Under the pieces are notes generated by a model. It did no database searches, was not told the origin of the DNA, and saw only the letters and a program-made list of their open reading frames with translations. The position numbers and the translations under genes were made by a program. A DNA stretch of 9,994 nt, taken from Blastocatellia bacterium. Its GTDB lineage: Bacteria; Acidobacteriota; Blastocatellia; Pyrinomonadales; Pyrinomonadaceae. Below are positions 1 to 5,791 of this stretch, piece after piece. How positions within the stretch are numbered: the first letter of the stretch is position 1; the number at the start of each line of letters is the position of its first letter. The DNA lies in NCBI GenBank assembly GCA_003175865.1, contig PSRF01000009.1:1-9994 (forward strand), read 5' to 3'.

Positions 1-1790
1 ACAATCGGTTCCCCGCGCACGTTGAAACTCGTGTTGACTATTACTGGGCAGCCGGTCAATTTGCGGAAGGCGTCGATGATATCCCAGTAGAGCGGATTAG
101 TTTCACGTCGTACAGTTTGGATCCGCGCCGTATTGTCTACGTGTGTCACCGCAGGAATCTCAGACCGCTTCACATTTAGTTTGTCGATTCCCCAGAGCGC
201 CTGCTGTGCCGCAGGGACTTCGCAAAGCTTGCCGCTCGCGACATTCGCAACTACCAGCATGTACGGACTATCAGTTTCAAGGTCGAACCAATCGGCAGCG
301 TGCTCTCGCAACACGCTTGGCGCGAACGGCCGAAAACTCTCCCGATATTTGATCTTGAGATTCATCACTGACTGCATCCGCTCAGACCGAGCGTCCCCAA
401 TGATACTGCGTCCGCCAAGCGCCCGAGGTCCGAATTCCATCCGACCTTGATGCAAGCCAACAACTTTGCCACTCGCCAATAGTCTTGCAACCACATTTGC
501 GAGCTCTTCTCGCGAGTACTTTAGGTATGGCAGATTTCGGGAACACAAGAACTTCTCAATCTCCTCGACACTATCGCGCGGTCCCAAAAATGATCCATGC
601 ATTGCGTCGCTGAAAACAGGAAGCCCATTCTTATTTATTGATGCCGTCTTTTTTGACTGCCACAAGCCTCGTTTCTCCGAAGACTCTCTGGGTTTATCAA
701 GATAACGATGCCACACGGCAAGCGCCACACCGATGGCACCACCAGCGTCACCAGCCGCCGGCTGAATCCAAACATCATCAAACGGTATCTCTCGAATGAG
801 GCGACCATTCGCAACACAATTCAGTGCCACACCACCGGCGAGGCAAAGGTACTTCATCTTGGTCTCCTGTTGAACAAACCTCGCCATCTTCAACATCACT
901 TCTTCAGTGATCACCTGAATGCTGCTTGCCAGGTCCATCTCACGCTGTGTGATAAGCGATTCAGGTTTGCGCGGTGCGCCTCCAAACAATTTCGCAAAGG
1001 CATTGTTGGTCATGCGCAAGCCTTGCGAGTAACTGAAGTAATCGTGATTCAGGCGTATGCTGCCATCATCACGTATCTCCAGCAGTTTGTCTTTGATTAG
1101 ATCCACATACTTTGGTTCGCCATAAGGTGCGAGACCCATCACCTTGTACTCGCCGCTGTTTACCTTGAACCCTGTGTAATAAGTGAACGCGCTGTACAAC
1201 AAACCGAGACTGTCGGGATAGCGCAACTCTTTCAATAGAGTGATTTCATTTTGTTTGCCAATTCCAATAGAACTGGTGGCCCACTCGCCTACTCCATCGA
1301 TCGTCAGAATGGCAGCTTCCTCAAATGGCGATGGATAAAACGCACTGGCTGCATGGCTTTCATGGTGATCGCCAAACAGTAGTTTCCATTCGAATTTCTT
1401 GCCTAGTTTCTTTGCTGCGCGCTCGTCTTCTTCGCCAGTGGTCTTTGCCATTTCAGTCCGGACGAGATCGGGCATCCAGAGTTTTTCGCGCATCCAGAGT
1501 GGCATTGACTTCAGGAACGAACTAAAACCTGCGGGTGAGTAGTCGAGATATGTTTCAAGCAGACGATCAAATTTCAGCAGTGGCTTGTCGTAGAAGGCGA
1601 CGTAGTCAAGTTGTGAGGCTTGCTGATTAGCTTCTTTGAGGCAGTAGCGAGCGGCGTTGACCGGAAAGCGGTGATCGTGCTTGATGCGTGTAAAACGCTC
1701 TTCCTGAGCGGCGGCCACGATGTCACCATCGATGACGAGGCAAGCTGCCGAGTCGTGATAGAACGCTGATATTCCAAGAATACTTACCAA
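1..1790 (-). CDS. O-carbamoyltransferase, NodU/CmcH (SxtI-like) family, 3'-truncated by window edge
   Basis: Family members transfer a carbamoyl group from carbamoyl phosphate, through a carbamoyl-adenylate, to a hydroxyl on a sugar or other small molecule. I translated 596 codons from the minus strand without a stop or frameshift. Visible motifs are FYHDSAA (residues 10-16), DHHESH (141-146) typical of the metal-binding Kae1-like domain, TIDGVGEW (163-170), LAGGVALNCVAN (317-328), and in the YrdC-like C-terminal domain GRMEFGPRALGGRSIIGD (449-466) and VNTSFNVRGEP (585-595). The family is usually about 580-620 residues, so perhaps only a few tens of residues are missing. The start is TTG at 1790: it gives the expected N-terminus (M)VSILGISAFYHDS, and I found no in-frame ATG or GTG nearby upstream. 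A GGTGA lies about a dozen bases ahead, a weak ribosome site. It begins 19 bp after the DUF5989-like gene, so the two are probably co-transcribed. The acceptor is unknown; neighbours suggest a glycan sugar. Confidence 0.95.
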   Translation of the reverse strand, partial: MVSILGISAFYHDSAACLVIDGDIVAAAQEERFTRIKHDHRFPVNAARYCLKEANQQASQLDYVAFYDKPLLKFDRLLETYLDYSPAGFSSFLKSMPLWMREKLWMPDLVRTEMAKTTGEEDERAAKKLGKKFEWKLLFGDHHESHAASAFYPSPFEEAAILTIDGVGEWATSSIGIGKQNEITLLKELRYPDSLGLLYSAFTYYTGFKVNSGEYKVMGLAPYGEPKYVDLIKDKLLEIRDDGSIRLNHDYFSYSQGLRMTNNAFAKLFGGAPRKPESLITQREMDLASSIQVITEEVMLKMARFVQQETKMKYLCLAGGVALNCVANGRLIREIPFDDVWIQPAAGDAGGAIGVALAVWHRYLDKPRESSEKRGLWQSKKTASINKNGLPVFSDAMHGSFLGPRDSVEEIEKFLCSRNLPYLKYSREELANVVARLLASGKVVGLHQGRMEFGPRALGGRSIIGDARSERMQSVMNLKIKYRESFRPFAPSVLREHAADWFDLETDSPYMLVVANVASGKLCEVPAAQQALWGIDKLNVKRSEIPAVTHVDNTARIQTVRRETNPLYWDIIDAFRKLTGCPVIVNTSFNVRGEPI

Positions 1791-1809
1791 CTTGCGGAAG
1801 TCACCAGGG

Positions 1810-1968
1810 CTAGAAGAGAGTGTAGATAAACGGAGCGATTGCGGAACTCTTAGCGAGCACGAGCAGAACTCCGACGAGTACGAGAGTGATCACAATCGGT
1901 GCGAGCCAGTACTTTTTATTTTCTCTCATGAACTGCCAGAGTTCACCGACAACTTGAGACTTTGACAT
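1810..1968 (-). CDS. DUF5989/SxtK-like small single-pass membrane protein (52 aa)
   Basis: This short gene encodes 52 residues beginning MSKSQVVGELWQFMRENKKY. A polar N-terminus is followed by a hydrophobic stretch (about residues 21-40, WLAPIVITLVLVGVLLVLA) and a short tail ending in FIYTLF, so it is predicted to cross the membrane once. The ATG has a good GGGAG ribosome site (plus-strand ctccc, 1974-1978). Small proteins of this kind (DUF5989 family) are known next to NodU-type carbamoyltransferases. From memory, SxtK of the saxitoxin cluster is of similar size and lies beside SxtI and SxtJ. The gene lies between the SxtJ-like gene and the carbamoyltransferase, 19 bp before the latter. No biochemical function is known to me; a membrane anchor or partner for the carbamoyltransferase is only a guess. 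Confidence 0.85.
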   Translation of the reverse strand: MSKSQVVGELWQFMRENKKYWLAPIVITLVLVGVLLVLAKSSAIAPFIYTLF

Positions 1969-1980
1969 TCGCGCTCCCGA

Positions 1981-2060
1981 TGTCCGATGAGCTGCAGCAT
2001 CTCATGTTGTTTGTAGCCAGGATGCCTGGCGAACAACGACAAGTTGAAGCTTAGCGGACA
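1981..2060. repeat. 80-bp imperfect palindromic element filling the sxtJ-like/DUF5989 gap
   Basis: The element opens with TGTCCG (1981-1986) and closes with CGGACA (2055-2060). Inside are GTTGTT (2006-2011) against AACAAC (2032-2037), then GCCAGG (2016-2021), a 3-nt loop ATG, and CCTGGC (2025-2030). Reverse-complementing the right arm and aligning it to the left gives similarity along nearly the whole ~40-bp arm with small gaps. It could therefore form one long hairpin in mRNA or a cruciform in DNA. The right arm (2037-2060) matches the repeat at 5723-5746 at 20 of 24 positions. The left arm (1981-2004) matches the repeat at 5593-5616 at 18 of 24. It begins one base after the stop of the SxtJ-like gene and ends just before the ribosome site of the DUF5989-like gene. 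Confidence 0.8.
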
Positions 2061-2061
2061 T

Positions 2062-2466
2062 TTAAAACATCTTTTCATAATGTCGACGGTTCTGCTGTCT
2101 CACTCCATAAGGTCGCCAGTAAGACTCTGACGGCTTGGCGCGTCGATGCAGTGGATCCCAGCCAAATGCACGCTTAAATAATCCAATTGGGGTCAATACT
2201 AAGAAGTAGACGACTGCAAGAATAATGCGTGTTGAAACGTAACTCAGCGCCTCGGCTAACGTCGTCCACGCCTTGTTCGGGAGTACCAGGGCGCGTGGAA
2301 AGTAAAACCCCAGCAGAACCAAAAGCGCGCCGAGTGGAAGCGTTATCGAAGCAACGCTCAAGAACTTTCCACGATAAAACCACCACGCGCTCAACACGAC
2401 AAACACGCCACCGACGATTAGGCCAAACTCGCGTTCAACTCTATAAGACCTTGGCTTGATTCTCAT
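2062..2466 (-). CDS. SxtJ-like small membrane protein (134 aa)
   Basis: This encodes 134 residues with three likely membrane segments: about 14-30 (GLIVGGVFVVLSAWWF), 36-56 (LSVASITLPLGALLVLLGFYF) and 80-97 (RIILAVVYFLVLTPIGLF). A basic, Tyr/Arg-rich tail (WDPLHRRAKPSESYWRPY) follows. The pattern and position beside a carbamoyltransferase and a DUF5989-like protein fit the SxtJ family, named after the saxitoxin cluster gene next to the sxtI carbamoyltransferase. The function of the family is unknown to me. The reading frame stays open upstream to 2583, but that stretch runs through the tandem heptamer and into the epimerase gene and gives repetitive SKVQSPKSKV-like sequence. The ATG at 2466 gives a family-like N-terminus MRIKPRSYRVEREFG and is preferred, although its ribosome site is weak. 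The gene starts 61 bp after the epimerase stop. Confidence 0.85.
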   Translation of the reverse strand: MRIKPRSYRVEREFGLIVGGVFVVLSAWWFYRGKFLSVASITLPLGALLVLLGFYFPRALVLPNKAWTTLAEALSYVSTRIILAVVYFLVLTPIGLFKRAFGWDPLHRRAKPSESYWRPYGVRQQNRRHYEKMF

Positions 2467-2492
2467 TGAGCGACTCTTGGTCTTCGGTCTCC

Positions 2493-2524
2493 GGACTTTG
2501 GACTTTGGACTTTGGACTTTGGAC
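2493..2524. repeat. Tandem heptamer repeat, GGACTTT x 4.6 (AAAGTCC on the coding strand)
   Basis: Four perfect copies of GGACTTT occupy 2493-2520, with a partial fifth (GGAC) to 2524. The array lies between the stop of the epimerase gene (2528) and the start of the SxtJ-like gene (2466). In the transcribed direction it begins almost directly after the epimerase stop codon. Because seven is not a multiple of three, a change in copy number would shift any frame read through it. The chosen start of the SxtJ-like gene is downstream, so the coding part would be unaffected. Such short tandem heptamers are known from cyanobacteria and other phyla as variable intergenic repeats. Confidence 0.9.
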
Positions 2525-2527
2525 AAC

Positions 2528-3523
2528 TTACGAAACCACCACTGCCCCTGCCGTGGCGGCTTTCTTCTCAAGCTCGCCCGCAATCCAGTGGTAAGTCCGC
2601 GCCAAACCCTCTTCGAGTGAGATTGTCGGTTCCCACTTCAATACTTCACGCAAACGTGTGTTGTCGCTGTTGCGTCCACGAACTCCCTGGGGCTTCGTCA
2701 GATCGTATTGTTTGCCGATCTTCTTCCCAGCAATCGCCGCCACCATATCAACCAGCTCATTGATTGAGATCATTCGATCCTGGCCCAAGTTGATTGGCTC
2801 ACGGTGGTCGCTGCGCATCAATCGGTAAATGCCTTCCACGCAATCGTCGATATAACAATAGGAACGTGTTTGTTCACCATCGCCCCAGACTTCAATCTCG
2901 TCTTCATCCTTCGCAAGCGCGATCTTCCGACAAATAGCAGCCGGCGATTTCTCGCGTCCACCATCGTACGTACCAAGTGGTCCAAAGATGTTGTGGAACC
3001 GCACCACGCGAGTATCAAGTCCGAAGTCTTCGGTGTAATGCCGGCAAACACGTTCCATGTAGAGCTTCTCCCATCCGTAACCGTCTTCGGCATCGGCGGG
3101 GTAAGCATCTTCCTCGCGCAACGGAGTGACATCAGTTTCCTTCTGTTTGTAACCCGGATAGATGCACGCGCTCGAGGTGTAGAGGTAACGCTTGACGCCG
3201 TTGTTACGTGCGGCGTCGATCGTATGCATGTTGATGAACGTGTTGTCGCGGACAATTACCGCCTTGTTAGTTTCGATAAATCCAATCCCGCCCATGTTCG
3301 CGGCGAGACCGTAAACCTCATCGACATTCCTGGTCGCTTCGTGGCAATTCCTCGCTTCAGTTAGATCGAGGAGTTTGAATTCGTGGGCCGCAGTCGGTTC
3401 ATATTCTGGTTCTTTAGTGTCGACGCCGCGCACCCAATACCCGCGGTCGACCAGATACTTGGTAAGGTGGTGACCAATGAATCCACCAGCACCAGTAACT
3501 AAAACTCTAGTTTGTTCTGCCAT
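2528..3523 (-). CDS. GDP-mannose 3,5-epimerase-like NAD-dependent sugar epimerase (extended SDR)
   Basis: The protein has 331 residues from the ATG at 3523. It carries the N-terminal Rossmann motif GAGGFIG (11-17), LAANMGGIGFI (74-84), SSACIYP (117-123) with the candidate catalytic Cys120, the YxxxK pair Tyr149/Lys153 (GYGWEKLYMERV), RFHNIFGPLGTYDGGREK (175-192) with Lys192, WGDGEQTRSYCYIDDCVEG and GVRGRNSDN. These are the signature features of plant GDP-mannose 3,5-epimerase, which makes GDP-L-galactose and GDP-L-gulose with a transient NAD oxidation at C4. A TTG at 3535 would add four residues, but GGAG sits six bases before the ATG at 3523, which decides the start. The gene heads the unit with the SxtJ-like, DUF5989-like and carbamoyltransferase genes. 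Likely role: making an L-hexose donor for the locus glycan. The exact product (L-galactose, L-gulose or another) cannot be told from sequence. Confidence 0.88.
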   Translation of the reverse strand: MAEQTRVLVTGAGGFIGHHLTKYLVDRGYWVRGVDTKEPEYEPTAAHEFKLLDLTEARNCHEATRNVDEVYGLAANMGGIGFIETNKAVIVRDNTFINMHTIDAARNNGVKRYLYTSSACIYPGYKQKETDVTPLREEDAYPADAEDGYGWEKLYMERVCRHYTEDFGLDTRVVRFHNIFGPLGTYDGGREKSPAAICRKIALAKDEDEIEVWGDGEQTRSYCYIDDCVEGIYRLMRSDHREPINLGQDRMISINELVDMVAAIAGKKIGKQYDLTKPQGVRGRNSDNTRLREVLKWEPTISLEEGLARTYHWIAGELEKKAATAGAVVVS

Positions 3524-3712
3524 GCATGTCTCCAAAGGTTTTTGGTAATGCGTAAGTAGAGTGTGAAAAATAGATTATCAGTGAGTACGAAGGCAAGCAG
3601 GGTACTTCAAAGATTCCACGCCGAAGGGGGTTCGCCGATTCCAGCCCAGGGATTGAAGAATTCCCCTACCGGGAGATATGTTTTACTGTAAGATCTCGTT
3701 AAATACTTTTCT
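3524..3712. promoter_or_regulatory. Divergent intergenic region with putative promoters
   Basis: This 189-bp gap separates the minus-strand epimerase unit from the plus-strand ABC transporter and should hold a promoter for each. Weak sigma70-like candidates: on the minus strand TTGCCT (plus-strand 3591-3596) and TATTTT (3567-3572) with an 18-bp spacer; on the plus strand TTGAAG (3653-3658) and TATGTT (3677-3682) with an 18-bp spacer. Each box matches consensus only partly, and the host sigma preference is unknown. The clear GGAG ribosome site for the epimerase also lies here. A small imperfect hairpin (GGGATT, loop GAAG, AATTCCC) covers 3650-3666. Confidence 0.3.
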
Positions 3713-5512
3713 ATGCGCAAGAAAACCCAAATCGGATACTTGCTAAAACCTCATTGGCTGCCGTTATCGCTAGCCTTCATTGCGGTCATCGGTGAGAGCA
3801 TCACTGACCTCCTTGAACCATGGCCAATCAAGGTAGTCTTTGACAACGTCCTTGGCTCAAAGCACATGCAACCCTGGCTTGCGAACATCGTTTCTTCCGT
3901 AGCGGGCCACGATAAATTGTCAATACTCGCCTTCGTAGCTGCTAGTGTCTTGTTGATTGCGCTCGTCGGCGCAGTAAGTTCCTACTTCGAAAAGTATCTT
4001 ACGACGTCGGTGGCCCAATGGGTATCGCACGATCTGCGGCGCACGCTTTACCATCACATTCAACGACTATCTCTTTCATTTCACGACAACAAGCGCACTG
4101 GAGATCTCATTACCCGGATAACGAACGACATATCCACAGTCCAAGACTTCATCTCTCAGGTATTGCTTGGTCTACTCGTAAACGTCTTGACACTGGTCGG
4201 CATGTTAGGGGTGATGTTTTATTTGAACTGGCGGTTTACGTTGATCTCGCTTTCAGTTGCGCCAGTACTATTCGTGGTTATCTACAGCTTCACCTGGAGA
4301 ATCAAAAAAGCCTCGCGCGATGTTCGTAAAAAAGAGGGAGAGATCGCATCCATCGCAAGCGAAGTTTTGGGTTCCATACGCGTCGTTAAAGCCTTCACAC
4401 GTGAAGAATATGAGCAACAACGGTTCGAACAACAAAGTTTGGAAACAGTTGAGAGCGCATTGGCCGCACGAAGTTTGAAAGCAAAGCTGACACCAATCGT
4501 TGAAGTGATCGTCGCCGCCGGAACGTGCCTCGTACTTTGGTACGGAGTGAGACTCGTTTTGGCTGGCACAATTACTTCGGGCTCGTTGCTGGTCTTCCTT
4601 CTGTATCTCGGCAAGATGTACAAACCCATGAAGGACATCTCAAAAATGACCGATACGATTTCAAAAACGGCGGTCGGTTATGAACGGATCCGTGAGGTCG
4701 TCGAGACAGACAGGGAGATTCGCAACATACCGGGAGCGGTGCACGCCCCGAATTTCAAAGGACAAATAGAATTCAATCATGTCACGTTCAGATATCCCGA
4801 TCGTCCATTGACGTTGAACGATGTAAGTTTTCACCTCGAGCCTGGTCAAGTCGGTGCGATCGTCGGACCAACTGGCGCCGGTAAAACGACGATTATTAGT
4901 CTGCTTGCGCGTTTTTATGATCCAACGACAGGTGAAGTACGAGTTGATGGTAAGGACATACGCAAGTACAAAATCAAATCTCTCCGTCGTCAAATCAGTT
5001 TTGTTCTCCAGGAAAGCCTTCTATTTCGCGCACCAATCTGGCAGAACATCGCCTATGGCAGGCCGGAGGCATCGCGTAAGGAAATCATCGAAGCTGCGAA
5101 ACTTGCTAACGCTGACGAATTTATTGTGCGCTTACCGGAAGGTTACGACACTGTTGTAGGAGAGCGTGGAATGACCCTGTCCGGTGGACAGCGTCAACGA
5201 ATCGCAATCGCACGCGCGATCGTCCGCAGCAGTCCGATTTTGATTCTCGATGAACCAACATCAGGACTTGACGCTGCGTCTGAAGAACTTGTCTTTGAAG
5301 CACTAATGCGTTTGATGGAAGGAAAGACCTCGATCGTAATTGCTCATCGCTTAAGTACGATTCAACGAGCCGATGTCATCTTTGTTGTTGAAAAGGGCAC
5401 GATCGTTCAGCAAGGAACGCATGAAGAATTACTAAACAGGGGAGGTCTCTACGCAACACTGCACGCTAAGCAGTTTCGAGACGAGGAAACTGCTGCAGTA
5501 ACGGTCGAATGA
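3713..5512 (+). CDS. ABC half-transporter, MsbA/PglK-like (fused membrane and ATPase domains)
   Basis: This is a 599-residue exporter-type half-transporter that should act as a homodimer in the inner membrane. The N-terminal membrane domain has about six segments (near 14-33, 70-90, 148-170, 173-192, 262-282 and 284-302). The ATPase domain is complete: Walker A GPTGAGKT (385-392), Q-loop Gln433, signature LSGGQ (489-493), Walker B ILILDE (509-514) and H-loop His545. Nothing catalytic is missing. Family members flip lipid A, lipid-linked oligosaccharides or other lipids, or export peptides and drugs. Between a carbamoyltransferase unit and glycosyltransferases, a role in flipping a lipid-linked glycan is the best inference. 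It is transcribed alone, divergent from the epimerase and convergent with the glycosyltransferase block. The ATG at 3713 has no obvious Shine-Dalgarno sequence, but the N-terminus MRKKTQIGYLLKPHW looks natural. Confidence 0.93.
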   Translation: MRKKTQIGYLLKPHWLPLSLAFIAVIGESITDLLEPWPIKVVFDNVLGSKHMQPWLANIVSSVAGHDKLSILAFVAASVLLIALVGAVSSYFEKYLTTSVAQWVSHDLRRTLYHHIQRLSLSFHDNKRTGDLITRITNDISTVQDFISQVLLGLLVNVLTLVGMLGVMFYLNWRFTLISLSVAPVLFVVIYSFTWRIKKASRDVRKKEGEIASIASEVLGSIRVVKAFTREEYEQQRFEQQSLETVESALAARSLKAKLTPIVEVIVAAGTCLVLWYGVRLVLAGTITSGSLLVFLLYLGKMYKPMKDISKMTDTISKTAVGYERIREVVETDREIRNIPGAVHAPNFKGQIEFNHVTFRYPDRPLTLNDVSFHLEPGQVGAIVGPTGAGKTTIISLLARFYDPTTGEVRVDGKDIRKYKIKSLRRQISFVLQESLLFRAPIWQNIAYGRPEASRKEIIEAAKLANADEFIVRLPEGYDTVVGERGMTLSGGQRQRIAIARAIVRSSPILILDEPTSGLDAASEELVFEALMRLMEGKTSIVIAHRLSTIQRADVIFVVEKGTIVQQGTHEELLNRGGLYATLHAKQFRDEETAAVTVE

Positions 5513-5592
5513 CATCCGTGTGCGGTGGCTCGGCCCGCTTTTGGTCACAGAAACTCGCATTAATCAGCCCGAATTTTCCTGGACAAAAACAA

Positions 5593-5746
5593 TGTCCGAT
5601 AAGCTTTAGCTTGTCGCGTGGTTGGTAATAGTCGATCTGGATTTTACTGACAGGTTAGGAGGCGGGTCAGGGTGAAGTTTCGGCTTTGGAGTTAACTCCT
5701 GGTTCATGAATGCGAACGCGGCCGACAAACTGAAGTTTATCGGACA
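5593..5746. repeat. Inverted pair of 24-bp hairpin elements, same family as 1981-2060
   Basis: The left copy (5593-5616) reads TGTC then CGATAAGCTTTAGCTTGTCG. The right copy (5723-5746), read on the minus strand, is TGTC then CGATAAACTTCAGTTTGTCG. They match at 21 of 24 positions in inverted orientation, 106 bp apart. Each copy also folds on itself: the first nine bases after TGTC pair with the last nine, with one G-U pair. One pair differs between copies in a compensating way (G-C in the left, A-T in the right), which suggests the hairpin itself is kept. The pair lies between the convergent ABC transporter and glycosyltransferase genes. The rest of the 5513-5791 gap shows no gene that I trust. 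Confidence 0.8.
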
Positions 5747-5760
5747 CAAAAAACTCCTGG
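5688..5760. repeat. 12-bp perfect palindrome and direct repeats around the right hairpin copy
   Basis: GGAGTTAACTCC (5688-5699) is a perfect 12-bp palindrome. Overlapping it, ACTCCTGG (5695-5702) recurs in the same orientation at 5753-5760, so the two direct repeats bracket the hairpin element at 5723-5746. This could be the edge structure of a small interspersed element or a target-site-like duplication, but eight bases is short and chance is not excluded. Confidence 0.5.
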
Positions 5761-5791
5761 AAAACTACCACTCGACCAAACGTAAATGTTT

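Noticed and set aside
133..1100. Several plus-strand ORFs (79-130 aa) across 133-1100
   Set aside because: They are antisense to the carbamoyltransferase, whose minus-strand frame is open throughout with strong family motifs; the plus-strand products show no recognisable domains.
2493..2524. CRISPR-like array
   Set aside because: Repeat units are 7 bp and directly adjacent, with no spacers and no cas genes.
2467..2583. Upstream extension of the SxtJ-like ORF by 39 codons
   Set aside because: It overlaps the epimerase coding end and is encoded by the tandem heptamer, giving low-complexity SKVQSPKSKV-like sequence; the ATG at 2466 fits better.
2804..3364. 186-aa plus-strand ORF
   Set aside because: It lies wholly antisense to the epimerase, which has all catalytic motifs; the translated product has no recognisable features.
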